Source: Cryptomeria japonica (lineage: Eukaryota; Streptophyta; Pinopsida; Cupressales; Cupressaceae). From it: 64,000 nucleotides of DNA. The notes under the pieces were generated by a model. That model saw only the letters and a list, made by a program, of their open reading frames with translations. It made no database searches and was not told where the DNA came from. Shown piece by piece: positions 11,301 to 23,281 of the stretch. A program made the position numbers and the translations under genes. Numbering within the stretch: position 1 is the stretch's first letter; every line of letters starts with the position of its first letter. The stretch is taken from contig NC_081406.1 of the NCBI RefSeq assembly GCF_030272615.1, positions 189,871,391 to 189,935,390 of the forward strand, in the 5' to 3' direction.

Positions 11301-12470
11301 CCTCCTGCATTTATGATTACTTTTACAACATGAATTATTTTAAATCTTTGTCTTTCTCGATATTCTTTAATTGACATTTTGTTTATCATTACACATGTTT
11401 TTGCACAATATTCATCCATTCTTTAGTTTAATTTTTCCCTATCATGTCACACGATCTTCAAGCTCTAACCTTAACTTATTATAAGCAATAACAAAAAACA
11501 AAAAGAAGTTTTTAGCTAAACCTAAAAAAAAAATTCATTATTTCAAATGCATATTCATGCACATGAATCACAACATTTAGAAAACTTAACGGAACCAAAA
11601 AAAATTTTAATAACCAAATTCACTAGAATTTGATGGAATTAGTTTTACATAATCCATGAATTCAATTTTTTTTAAAGAATTCATTCCCTAATCATGTTTG
11701 ATAATTTTTGTGGCTCTTGAAAAATATAAGAACCTATTGTATTGGAATATATTTCTTGACAGATTCCAAGTAGGAAGAAATGGTTTTTTTTTTTTTTTCT
11801 CGACAATACATAGGCAATGCTGATGGCTATGGAAACCATACAATCAATTACAGCCGGATTATTTACTTTTCAGGTATCAAATCTTAGTTTAACCATGGTG
11901 TTTAAGTTCCATTTATTTGACCAACCACAAGAGAACTTAAGGGTAAATGCAAGTATCATAACTCAATTTCCAGTCTCATCGCTCTTCCTCTTTTTACTCT
12001 GATGAAAACATTGAATTGAATATTCAAATGTTTTAACCTCTATTTATTTATTGAACTAGTCTCCATACTTTCATGATACAAATGGTAACTATGCTGAGTT
12101 GCTCTAGGTCTCTGTTGTTGTAATGTTGTCTTAGACTCACAAGAACTCTTTTGATTAGTAGATATCAACTGTAGTTAAGAATGGTAGCCATTAAATCCTA
12201 CATTTAGTGATTGTGAAGAATTTCAATGATCCTGTTCCTTTTCTTTGTAACAGAAAGTAAAACAATTAGCATTTGCTGCATTCAAAGGCACATACATTTT
12301 ACATCATGATTAGTCTTGAAACTAGTGATGGACAACACTACAAGCTAAATCTGTTTACCCCACTTACCCTCTTCAGCATAGATGTCTGTTTGAGAGAACA
12401 TAAGTTGTGGCATATTTAGGATCTCACTTTACAAGAAGAGTTCATGTAAATAGTTACTGTTTTTTTTTTT
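11301..12470. other. Unassigned AT-rich sequence
   Basis: I see no gene, RNA or clear mobile element. It contains homopolymer runs (T at about 11783) and one 61-codon open frame at 11817-12002 without recognisable features. Confidence 0.6.
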
Positions 12471-12574
12471 ATTTGATTGTGTTTTTTTTACATTAATATT
12501 TCGGATCACATTCTGTGATCTTATTTCTTGAGCTTTCTGATATTCTGATGATGGATCACATACACAATCAAAAT
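12471..12574. mobile_element. Foldback element, copy 1
   Basis: About 104 bases starting ATTTGATTGTGT and ending ACACAATCAAAAT, so the ends are inverted repeats. An inner GGATCACA...TGTGATC inverted pair and a further GGATCACA lie inside. Copy 2 at 14197-14290 has the same arrangement. This fits a small MITE-like or foldback element; no clear target duplication is visible. Confidence 0.5.
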
Positions 12575-12959
12575 CAAAAAATCAACAATAAGCATTATGA
12601 ATAATGGAAAATTGACATGATTGATGTAAATACTCCTAATGTTATATTTTTCTTTGGTCTACAGACACCAAGAAAACATTTCCAGACACCAAGAAAACAT
12701 TTCCATGCACCAACCCCATGCTTTAATTAGAATTTTGATTATAAAGTATAGAGTTTCTTCTAGATAGCCAGGGTGGTCAGTCATGCACACACAATGATCA
12801 GTTTTAAGCATAATGCAGTAAGAGTCAATAATTCAAATGAAGTGTTTATAACCCTCATTCACTAAACCAGTATGGTTGCACCCTAATAAAACACAAGTGA
12901 AACTTACATGACCAGGCTATGTTTTTCAGATTGCTTCATTAGTTCAAACAAGTGTAACA

Positions 12960-13845
12960 ACGTCATCCTTGTAAAAGCCATTTTCTGCAATAATTGCGTT
13001 CCATGAGGCGACATTTCTTTGAGTCATTTTGTCAAACAATTCACGTCCTTGCCTGTGCTTCCACGTTTTGCATAATGTCTGCGAGGGTGTTTGCAGCTTA
13101 AACATCTAACAAACATCCTCGTTCACCACGCTTTGACATAGCTACATGCCCTGTTCCAAAGTTTCCAGTTTGGAACAAGTTAGAAGGATGCTGGCAAATG
13201 TTGTGAAGATTGGCTTTGCACCGATCAATTGCATTTTTTGAATGTTTTCAAGGCTTTTGCAACAAATCCGTTCTGTGCATATCCCAAAATCATTGAATTC
13301 CATGAAATCCCAGTCCTCTTAGGAACTTTTTTGAAAATCCTTAAAGCTTCGTGGAGAATATATCCTACAAATATCGCAGTCCATGAAACTACAGTTTTCT
13401 GAGTCATTTTGTCAAACAGTTCCTATGCCTTGTGTCTGCTTCCACATTTTGTATACAGCGTCTGTGAAAAAACACATTTAAAAATAGGCTTTGATGGATG
13501 TTCGTACATTGTTCTAAAGATCCTATTCTGGCAAAGGGTGAGAGAATACTGAGAAAGGTTGTGGAAACTGGCTTTACACCTAGCAAATGCATTTGCTTCA
13601 ATGTTTCCTAAGCCTTATCAACAAACCCCTTTTTTTGGTTCCATGAGATCGAATTCTCTGAGGCATTTCTTTAAAAAAAAGAGCGCCACTTTACCACAGT
13701 TTTTTGAGGTATTTCATCAAACACTTCATGTGTCTGCTGGACTTCTACATTTTGGGTACGTCTACCAAGGCACTTGCAAGTACATCTGAACAAATTCTCC
13801 TTTCCATTACGCTTTGATGGACACCCATACTCTGTTATTTAGGTG
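12960..13845 (-). pseudogene. PPR protein pseudogene fragment
   Basis: Read on the minus strand, several broken frames show PLS-type PPR phrases: KTVVSWTAIFVGY, GISWNSMILGYAQNGFVAKA (13225-13407), and GVKPVSTTFLSILSPFARIG (13404-13601). PPR proteins bind organellar RNA one base per repeat; plants have hundreds. Stops and frame changes occur within every repeat, and there is no start or C-terminal domain. The closest relative in the window is the fragment at 33153-33948. Confidence 0.75.
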
Positions 13846-14196
13846 CAAGATAGGAGTATGCCGGCTGAACTAATTGCATTATTTTATCTAATTATTTACT
13901 AGTATATCTTATAATAGAAGAGAATCATTGTAAAATAAATGTTCTATTTTATATGGAATGATAAAATAACACCTCCACAAAAACTGAAACATGATATATT
14001 TTATGCATTTACACGTCATTTGCGTGTCAAATTGTTTAAAAATGGACACTCTGCATAATTAAGCTTTAATTTTTACTACCTCTCTTAACATTTACATTTA
14101 AAAAAAGAAAGAATAGAAACACTCTAACATAAACTAACTGCAAGAGCTCATCTAGAAATTTGTTGAAACGTTTCTATCATCAGTATAATGCTTTTG

Positions 14197-14290
14197 GATT
14201 TGATTATGTGAGTTTTTTGTATCGCGTTTTGGATCACACTCTGTGATCCATCATCAAGATGATAAAGAGCACCAGGAGAAAAATCAAATC
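14197..14290. mobile_element. Foldback element, copy 2
   Basis: Ends GATTTGATT and AAATCAAATC are inverted. A perfect inner palindrome GGATCACACTCTGTGATCC spans 14231-14249. Same plan as 12471-12574; the two copies lie either side of the PPR pseudogene, 1.7 kb apart. Confidence 0.5.
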
Positions 14291-15934
14291 TCTTTGATCA
14301 TCCAAAACACCTCAAACTGCTTATGTCCAAGTAAATATCCTAATTGACCACCAGATCTTCTTGGAACATCCCAAACTATTTGAAGCAAGACAAACCAATG
14401 ATACTATAAATCAAGACATAAGCAATTATTCAGAATAGAGCACTCTTTTTATGAACTTCAATACCAACTAATTATTCATTGAGACTTACTCCACTATCTG
14501 GATAATGCTACTCTCATGGATTGAGACACATTCAATTATTTCTGAATCATAAAACTGCCAAGCCTCCCCTTCTCCATGAAAAAACACAAAAAGAGAGGTG
14601 CTCCTCATACATTATATCATCTCTGAGAGAGAAGGAAGTTCCAGATGATAATAGTCTTCTAGCTCCAATTTCTCTATTACTCTCTATCCACTTAATGTGC
14701 TATAAAGTAAACTGTGCAAACCAGACAGCTCCATCTCCTCCTGCAGAGGATACTTGCATGCAATGAAATCTGAAATCAATCAACATATGAAAGTCATTAA
14801 AACCTTAAACGTATTCAAAACATGTAGTTGATTTGATTCTTTGGCTCTCAAGGATGAATTGTCATGAGCAAATTTGGATTGCAAACTGTGACTGTGGTTT
14901 AGTTTGACCACAGCAAGCAAGGTATTTTTTCCAATGAGGAATCATACAATCAAATTAAGCATTCTGATCTAAAGAAGAAAAGGGGTTTCGGTCAGTCTTA
15001 AATCCTACATATTAAGGAACATATTAAGTCTAAAAAATATATTCTGAATGTTTAAAACATTTCAGTCTAAAAGTCAAAACTTAATGTGTGTGATTTAAAC
15101 CGTTCGACAGACTTCCTTACTATTTATATCATCCGATGAAAGGGTGCTGCTAAAGGCTCTAAGGGCTCAAAAAATCAGAACTGAACAAATGCATTCATAC
15201 TTGCAGGGCCTTCATTCTCCTCTTCAATCACAAAGTTCATTCGCCTTGCCCCTGTCAACATGCAGCCACAATGGAAATTAAGGATGGTGCCTCAGGTGTT
15301 CAGGGTTGGTTCCAGTATCAATATTCCAGTCTGGTTTTTTTGGGATCTCTATAGTTCAACTCATAGGACATATATTGAAATTTTATTCTGAATTTTAACC
15401 TATTTTGTTCAATATCTGTAACTCTAAACTCATGCCTTTTAAAAAAAATAAAAATGTATGGGCACCAACAAAATCTCCAGATTCTACCACCAAGAACATG
15501 GTTCTCAGTAATTTAAAACTGTGAATGGATATACATGATCATGTGGCTTATTGCCTGGCTCTTCCTCCTTCCTCCTTCCTCCTTCCTCCTTCCTGATGTA
15601 GGATTCATAATGTCTTTCACATTGCATTATTAAGGAAATACATATCTCATCAACGTGTCTAAAAATAACCGAACCTCATTGTGAAAGTGAAATGTAGATC
15701 ATCCTCAAATCAATAATTTTTTTGGATAGTATAACATCAATTTGAGAAGAAATCAAATGTAGAGTGTTAGTTCAATGGGATTAGTTTTAACTATGTGGTC
15801 AAACTTTGGGTGGATATAATGATTTAGTTTGTAGCAATTATGCATATTTTATTTTTTATATATTTATTCAATAAGAAGAATTGATTGTTTGTTATTTTTT
15901 ATATGTTAGAATTTATTTATTTTATTTTTTTATT
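14291..15934. other. Unassigned sequence with one microsatellite
   Basis: No convincing gene. One 81-codon open frame (14521-14766) has no recognisable features. At 15561-15594 there is a short 7-base tandem repeat with the unit CTTCCTC. The rest is non-repetitive AT-rich sequence. Confidence 0.6.
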
Positions 15935-16040
15935 GGTAATTGTCTGAAGCCTATAGGGAGCCCCAATTCCACTTCAGATGTCCCTATTGGGAATTGAACT
16001 TGGGTCTCCACAGTGAGAACCCAGTGTATTAAAGTGATTG
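15935..16040 (-). mobile_element. Possible tRNA-derived SINE
   Basis: On the minus strand, 'actgggttctcactgtggag' is followed by 'acccaagttcaattccc' (15989-16004). The latter resembles a tRNA B box (GGTTCAANNCC) at the distance expected from an A-box-like start. Such promoters head plant SINEs. There is no obvious poly-A/T tail or target duplication, so the call is tentative. Confidence 0.35.
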
Positions 16041-17194
16041 TAATAGATTGAATTGAGTAATAATGTATTTTTTTTTTTCAATATTTGATATCTGGGATGT
16101 TTTTTTTATATTATTAGTATCTAGATATTATTGATTATTGGTTGGCATGTTGTAGTCCAACTTTTATATTGAACATTAGCTCAAAGGGGAAATGGTGCAA
16201 TAAAATAGTTTAGTATGTAAATTTTCAATAGGGAGCAATCAATTATGGTTTTTAATGTTGTTTTTGTTAGCTATCACTACGTTGTTCTCTTGTGGTCGAT
16301 GTTAGGGTCTATAAAAAGCATAGTATCTTGTGATGGTAATTAATAGCTTTATTCTCATTGTTTTCTTCTTGGACTAAGGTGAAGTCCTAGTTAGGGCCTA
16401 AGGACTTAAGGTTTAATCCTTATGTCTTATGTGGTATTTTGAACTTAAGGATCCATGTTTTTAAATATTATATTGATTTTTTCTTAGTTTTCCATTGGCT
16501 CTTATGGTTTCTTGGATGGAATGATTATTCGTAAGCATTGATTTCCTCAACTTTCAACAATGATAGAGGCATATAGGAACTTCAAAAATCTTGAAGCTTC
16601 TTGGAAGGAGTTGTTGCTTGTTTTAATTTTAATTTTTTCTTTTGATTTTCTTTAGGTCTTTGAAGGTTAGCATCATAAATTGCTGCCACTCATAATTTCA
16701 TGCTATGTTTAGCACCCATTTTTGTATATGTATTTGATCATGAGTAAATGTGCTTGTCTTGGGGCCCGATTAGTGAACTTGGTCAAATCCCCTAGTGCTT
16801 GGCCCTTTGAATTGCCAAATAAGGAAGGACTCTAACACTCAGTGATAATGTCCCATATAATTGGCCCCAACTTTCAAGGTTCAAGTGTCGACTTTAGGTC
16901 CTTAACAAACACAACCTTATTGTCGGCTTATACTCAAAAGGTTATGGTGAAAAGTGTTAGTTGCATATAAAGGCAAGTCTCTTCTTCATTACAAAGTTAA
17001 CTAGAATAACATTATCATAATCCATGTTATCAAGCCACCAAGAGAGCCATTTTCAAGAATACTACAATCTAGAATATTATTTTAGCAAAGCTATTGTTTC
17101 TTATCAATTAAAATTATCATGTCATGTTCTAAAAATTTTAGGGCTTCATCATCACCTTGTGTGGATCCAAGAAAGGGCTTCACATCTAAAGTAT
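16041..17194. other. Unassigned sequence
   Basis: No gene or element recognised. AT-rich at first, then ordinary sequence up to the split copia LTR at 17195. Confidence 0.6.
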
Positions 17195-17296
17195 TGTTAT
17201 TGATGAACACTAGACATGACTGAGAGGGTGGGGCGAATTAGTTTGGAAGTTCAAAACAAATTAATAATAAATAAATTTAACTTACTTAGTAATAAC
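17195..17296 (-). mobile_element. Copia C3 3' LTR, left piece
   Basis: Begins TGTTATTGATGAACACTAG and contains 'actgagagggtggggcga'. This is the arrangement at the left ends of the minus-oriented E2 LTRs (TGATAACTCAATGATGAAC... 'actgagagg'). It is cut at 17296 by the LTR of Tat element T2. The remainder of this LTR resumes after the T2 3' LTR at about 60448, next to C3 pol. Confidence 0.6.
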
Positions 17297-20243
17297 TGTA
17301 GCATTGAAAATTGTACACCCTTAATTGGGTGGTACAATTTCACGCTTAGGTTAGCACCAACCTTAGTGTGTTGCATTTTGCATTTAAAATTCCCTTTAAG
17401 CATTTAATTAATTAATTTAATTAAATCTAAAGTCCTCTATTATTATTCCACACATTATAAAATTGGGCCCTTAATCTTAAGTGTGCCCCTTTTTATTTTA
17501 TCTTTTTTATTAATCAATTCATCAAAACCTTGATTAAGTCCTATTTCGACCTTTAAGGTTTGATTTTGCATATCTAAACACCTCGAATTGTCGCATTGAT
17601 CGAGAATTGACTTTGTAATCATGCTATCATGCATCTCTAAAAAATTGAAAAAAAAGTCGGCCAGACCAGAGCATGACATTCTAGTCCCAACCTTTTTTCC
17701 CTGAATTTTGGGATCATGTTATTATAATGTTTAAATCCAAGTTCATGAGAAAATATATCAATTTTAGGTCGGCCTTTGATAAAAAACAAAGTTAGGGTTA
17801 ACATATATAACCTTTCATTTCCTCATTTGAGGGATCTATTCTCTAGCAATTGAAGGAGCCTCTTGTGAAGTGAAAGTGCAAGTTATGTGTGTTGGAATAA
17901 TGCTACAAATATGTGCTTAAGAGATATTTGAGAGATGTGTTGTCATTGATATCAACATACTTCTTTGTCTGTGACAATGATGCAGTGAAGTTCAGTGAGT
18001 TAGTTTGTTCGGTATGGTGAAGATAAGAATTTGTGGATTAAAGGGTTTTTAGAGGGATGTATGTAGATGATTTAGTTCAATTTTTAGAGGTTCGCATGAA
18101 GATTTGATTGAGTTATGAGTATTTGTGTTGTGGCTGGTTTTTTAGTTGTTCACTGATGACAATGTTCAATATTTTGATATGTATTGCTTCGCATCGTAAT
18201 ATTTTGTTCTGTGGATTTGGAAGTATGTTTGGGACGTTGGTGTGTATCCTCAATTCAAGTGGTTCATGATTTGGAGGTCCGCAAGTGATTTTTCAAGGTT
18301 GACAGTCATTATAGTTAGTGTTCTTAAGGTTCGGTATGAAGATTGTGATGATTCTAGTAATTTGTGTTTGTGTAGATGTTGCTATGGTAATTCATGATGC
18401 TTGTGAATGTTTCTAGATTGTGTTTCTTCTGTGTTGGTGGTCTGCATTGATTGTCGAGCTTGCAATTGATGATTTTCTTCGGTATGTTGGCATTCTTCAT
18501 GTTCTTGGTCGATCGGATGCTTGTAGTGTGTTGCAGAGGTTTGAAGCATAATTATTGGAGGTGTTTTGTGTTTGAGGTGTTGATTTAGGTCCATGCTATG
18601 TCTTAGCCAACATTGTTTTGGTAATTTGTATCTGATCAACAGTTATGTCATTGTAATTATTTTATGTGTGTTGAGCCAGCCTTGTTGATCTTTCCAAGGT
18701 TGATGTTATGTATAAATAAATGTAATAATCTTGTGTGAGGCATGCAGAGTGAGTGAATAATGTATTGATCTTTCAAAAGTAGAGAATAAATGTGGAGAAG
18801 AAGATGAAATTTGTCATGTGCTTAATTGGAACTGTAACTAGACATTAAGGATGTTATTTCTTAGTTCATGATTTCCGGAAGTAATCTGTGATTGTCTGTA
18901 AGGCATTGAGCCTTCCTTGGGTTGTAGCCCTTTTTATTTTTGAGTAGTGAGCTCTAGGAAATGTGCCTGAATGTATGTGCATTCCCCATTGTAATACTTC
19001 TAACAGAGTATACCTATTTTGTAGGTTCATCCCCACCTTGGTTTTTCCCCTAATAGGGTTTCCACATCAAAAATATTGGTGTTATGTGTGTTTATGATGT
19101 GTTGTTGATTTATGCTTTCATGTTTAATTATTAGATCTGAGATTAAGGTTAAGTTGTGGAAGTTTTTGAGACAACTGATTCACCACCCCCCCTCTCAGTT
19201 ATCTGCCCTATTTCATCAATATGAAGTCTTCAATTAGCAAATTAGGCATTCATCTAGTCTATATCAACCATTTTCATCATCAATTGAAGCTTTGAATATA
19301 TTGAAGAATAATAGGAGATCACCAGCCATTGATTGTCTCATACCTCTCCCTTAGGGTTTGGTATGGTTTCATGTTATTCTCATACCTTTATATGAGTTTC
19401 ACAACACTTGTTTTCAGATCTACATCGTTGATTTAGATCCATTATTGCATTTGTGAGTTGAAACATTCTCATTTAAAATTTGTTCATTTAGGGTTTATAC
19501 TCAAAGCATAGGGTAAAACGCTAATTCTTGCATTTTAGCTCATTTAGGATCTTGGAAGCACATAAGATTCTAGCACACACATATTTCAATACATTATTGG
19601 CTATTTGTGGAGGTGGAAATCACCAAAACAAGGGGTTTGACTAAGGCAAAATTGTATATAGCCACCCAAACACCAGTTTTCAAGTTAGAGGTGCAAGTAT
19701 AGGAATCCGACAGATGCACAATCTTTGGGAAAGCTAGAGACCATAGGTACAAATAGAGATCTGGAAGGAGGTCCTAGATCTCTAGGATCAAAGTGCCCAA
19801 TGCCCTGGTCCTCTTCATTTTAGTGCTTTCTTTGGCAATTCAGTGTCTCAGGGTTTCAGGTTACAGATTCCAGAAGATTAGATCAGTGCAATCTTAGAGA
19901 CCAGAGTGCCCAATGCCCTGGTCTGACTCAATTAAGCTCAATTTCCAGTGACAGGTGCACATCTGAATTTCATTCCCTTCTCTGTAATTTGTGTCTCAGT
20001 TTTCGATTTGTATTTTTTGTTATTTTAGGTTATGTTATCAAAATTGTACATTTCCCTAGCATAGTTTGTCATTTGCTTGCATTTATCCCATCTTCTCTTC
20101 ATAGCAGCAAAGGAATAGAAGCCCTAAAGATATTCCTTAACTCTCTTTCATAAGAAGAAGTCAAAGCGAATTATCTCCTTAGGAGATTTCGTATTTCAAT
20201 GTGTGAATGAGAGTGGGATTAGGTCCTAATTCACTTGATTCCA
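17297..20243 (+). mobile_element. 5' LTR of T2 (interrupted)
   Basis: Starts TGTAGCATTG and matches 58824-60447 along its length, by eye roughly 90 percent. The one large difference is an extra 1.3 kb at 17888-19218 (a copia solo LTR). Without that, the two LTRs are about 1,610 and 1,624 bases. A TATATAA box lies near 17802. The end is set where similarity stops at '...gattccatttt'. The following 'tggtgagctcgatg' could be the primer site, but I cannot assign the tRNA. Confidence 0.8.
17888..19218 (+). mobile_element. Copia solo LTR inside T2 5' LTR
   Basis: Starts TGTGTTGGAATAATG and ends CCCTATTTCATCA, with the copia-type C-rich run and CTCTCAG near its end (about 19185-19200). Flanks are TTATG (17883-17887) and ATATG (19219-19223), a 5-base target duplication with one difference. 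The intact sister LTR at about 59415 lacks it. No internal domain is present, as expected after LTR-LTR recombination. The 'ccccaccttggtttttcccc' motif at about 19031 is shared with the other copia LTRs. Confidence 0.85.
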
Positions 20244-20376
20244 TTTTGGTGAGCTCGATGTGAATCCAACCTTTCTTAGACTTTCATTTCTTAATTAGAT
20301 CGAGTTATTGTATGTTTCTTTCTTCTTCTTTTTTAAATCCAAAAAATATTGTTGTATGCATTGTGTGTTTTAGGTT

Positions 20377-21054
20377 TTGCATGCAATTTTAATTTCAAAT
20401 ATGGCAGATCTTTATTTGCAATATTTTCATTCTTATGATTATGTGTTTATTAAGGAAGAAATTGATGAGGCTCTTGATGATTTTTTATACCCTAAACCTT
20501 CTAGACCAATATTTTGCCAAAGATTAATCAGCCTTGTTACTATGCCTTTTCATAGTGATGATGAAGATAAGTTGAATGATTCTCCCCATGAAGACATTCT
20601 TATCATTCCCCTTTATGATGCCTTGTCTCCTTTTGAATATAAACCCAAGCCATTTACTAGACATGACAATGCTATGTTGGATGATGCTCTTAATGATTTC
20701 ATTACTATTACAACTTCTTCAAACAAAGATCACACATCTAAGAGGTTAATTAATATGATAAATGTGAATGAAAATAGCTTTCAAACACATCCTAGTAAGC
20801 CTCTTTTTGTGGTTCAAGGTGGTTATAGAAATGATGCCTTTTACACTCCTAACAAACCTATTCTTACTGTGCAAGGAGGATATCCCACTAAGAGTCCTTA
20901 TGAGTATGCTAAACAAATTTCTAGACAGAGTTATAATTCGGTTGCTCATACATACAAAACAAGAAATAATAGGAAACCTAATTCTCCTCTGGTTGTTCCA
21001 TCTTCACTTCGTACTTCTCAACCTATTCTTCCACAAGTTCCTCATATTTCATAA
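20377..21054 (+). CDS. T2 N-terminal ORF of unknown function
   Basis: A 225-codon open frame, the longest uninterrupted one in T2. A second ATG eight codons in (MADLYLQYF) is also possible. It lies where gag should be, 130 bases after the LTR, but shows neither a typical capsid core nor a CCHC knuckle. The end is rich in S, P, N and T. 'VVQGGYRNDAFYTPNKPI' and 'TVQGGYPTKSPYEYAKQ' form an internal repeat. It may be the N-terminal leader or a shrunken gag of the polyprotein. Confidence 0.55.
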   Translation: MHAILISNMADLYLQYFHSYDYVFIKEEIDEALDDFLYPKPSRPIFCQRLISLVTMPFHSDDEDKLNDSPHEDILIIPLYDALSPFEYKPKPFTRHDNAMLDDALNDFITITTSSNKDHTSKRLINMINVNENSFQTHPSKPLFVVQGGYRNDAFYTPNKPILTVQGGYPTKSPYEYAKQISRQSYNSVAHTYKTRNNRKPNSPLVVPSSLRTSQPILPQVPHIS

Positions 21055-21199
21055 ATTGGTAAGGAGTATGACCTTATTGAACAACTTAAAGCTACTCCGC
21101 CAAGATATCCCTTTGGGATCTAATTTAAACTTCATCCATTTATCATGGAATGTTACAGGATGATTTAAAAACCTACAGTGACACCTAATAATATGACTT

Positions 21200-21660
21200 C
21201 ATTGATTGACTCCATGACCATCCCTAAAGCTCAAATTGTGTTCACACAAGATGAATTACCCTCTTGTGAGGTTCAACAACAATATGATCCCCTCATGATT
21301 GTTGTCCTTATTAATGGTAACACTATAAGATGAACCCTTCTTGACAATGGCTCTGGCCTTAATGTTTGTAGCATAAGTTTGTTACATAAGATTAAGGTGG
21401 ACACATCTCTTATTAAACCAGATTCTCTTACTATTTGTGGATTTGATAATGTGGCTAGGTCTTCACTTGGTATTATAACCTTACCTATTAAGGTAGGAGT
21501 CATTATTTTACCCACACCTATTCATGTCATGCCTGATAATTTGACGTACAATATTTTGTTAGGATGACCTTGGATTCATAGTATGCAAGTTGTTCCTTCT
21601 ACGTTGCATAGGCAAGTCAAGTTCATTTACAACAACAAGATGTATACTTTATTTGCCAAT
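21200..21660 (+). pseudogene. pol: T2 aspartic protease, broken
   Basis: Retroviral-type protease that would cut the polyprotein. The active-site region reads TLLDNGSGLNVCSISLLHKI (about 21337-21396). Tat elements commonly have DNGS in place of the usual D[ST]G. It is followed by LGIITLPIKVGV and the flap-side YNILLG, then PWIHSMQVVPSTLHRQVKF. Stops at about 21331 and 21565 break the frame. Confidence 0.75.
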
Positions 21661-22434
21661 ACCAGTTTAAAAGCTTGTTTGCAAACATCCTCTTCCAAAT
21701 CTTCTTTGACTAATTCTTCCTCAACTACTTATGATTCTTCTTCAAACATCTCTTCTCCATCAAATGATCCTATTTCTTCAAGTGATTCCAATGCTCTTGG
21801 AGAGGATTATATTCAAACCGAATCATCTTCTCTTGAAGAGACCTCTCCTCCTAAAGAGGTCCTCTTGAGTGATGATTGGGGATCTTTATATTTTACACCT
21901 ACTTTTGTAGGATAATATAAGGTCCCTCTAAGAGAACCTAAGATTGAAAAGGAGAAAGATATGGATGAACCTAAAAAGCAACCCACTTTGTCTAAGAAAT
22001 TAATTAACAACTTTGTGGCTGCTTTGAAATATACACCCCCATCTGATTCCACTTCAATTGATTATGACATTCAGACATATGAGGCTCCTCCTTCCCTTAC
22101 AGAAATGGTTTCTCTTTATGGTCTTGGTTTCCACATCTTAGCCAAGAGTGGATATAACGACAATGGTTGTGGTGCTAAAAAACAAGGGATAAAGGTTCCT
22201 TTAGAAAATAATGCTCGTGAAACATCTTTTGGACTTGGATATAATCCATTCAAACCCACCAAAGCCTCTAAGAGACTATCCCTTAATGTCAATATCATTT
22301 TCTCTTCTCGTAATTCACTTTCTCTAAAACATCCTGAATACGTTGATTATGATTCTCATTCATCTTCCTTCGATGTTTTCTCTACTGATGATTCCTTGGT
22401 TGAGTTTATAGGAACCTATGATAGCTTTACTTGA
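21661..22434 (+). pseudogene. T2 spacer with G-patch-like segment
   Basis: Between protease and RT. First comes a Ser/Asp-rich linker (21661-21915, ending in a stop). Then a frame from 21961 contains MVSLYGLGFHILAKSGYNDN, followed by KKQGIKVPLENNARETSFGL (about 22105-22240). The glycine-rich pattern resembles the G-patch found after the protease in some Tat-type elements. The frame closes at 22434. Confidence 0.6.
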
Positions 22435-23281
22435 TATCACCATAATCATGGATTTCCCTATTGTTTGAATGTGGAAGAATACCTTGGGAAAGACGCTAAA
22501 TTAACTAAAGATAGCGATGAGATAATTAATGAATTCCCTCAACCAATGGATGTCCCTCAACAAAGTAACCTTCTTATAAGTGATACCATCAATGTCAATA
22601 TGGATCCTGGTAATGAAGAAAAGATCATAAGGATTGGGAAATGTTTAATTGATGAAGAACAAAAATAATACTTTGAATTACTGCATGAATTCCTTGAAAT
22701 CTTTTCTTGGATTTATTTTGACATGCTTGGCATTGATCCCAAAATTGTCACTCACAATATTGCTCTAATTCCTGATGCTAAGCCTGTGAAGCAAAAAATT
22801 AGAAATATGAATCCCAAAATAGCCTCACTTGTCAAAGATGAAATTGAAAAGCTCTTAAATGCAGGATTTATTCGTCCTATTGATTATTCCCCTTGGATTT
22901 CAAACATTGTTGTTGTTGCCAAACCTGATAACAAGATAAGGATGTGCACCGACTTTCGAGATCTCAATAAAGCTTCCTTGAAAGATGATTTTCTGCTTCC
23001 AAATATTGATATGATAGTAGATTCTATTGCTGGTCATGCTGTGTTATCCTTTAGGGATGGTTTCTCGAGATACAATCAAATTTTCATCAATGCTCAAGAT
23101 CAATTCAAAATTTTTTTTACAACTCCTTGGGGCACATTTTTTTGGGTTATGATACCTTTTGGGTTGAAGAACGTAGGCGCTACCTATCAACGCGCTATGA
23201 ATCTCATCCTTCATGATGACATGCATAAAACTTTAGAAGATTCTGTTGATGACATCTTAGACAATTCCTATAAAGGGGAAA
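22435..23281 (+). pseudogene. pol: T2 reverse transcriptase, N-terminal part
   Basis: Readable fingers and palm motifs: PKIASLVKDEIEKLLNAGFI, then VVVAKPDNKIRMCTDFRDLN (about 22911-22970), FRDGFSRYNQIF at about 23053, and FGLKNVGATYQRAMN (about 23158-23205). The catalytic motif reads SVDD instead of Y-[VL]-DD, so one residue is altered. A stop lies at about 22666. The frame is lost at about 23281 because of an inserted sequence; the rest of RT resumes at about 24442. Confidence 0.85.
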
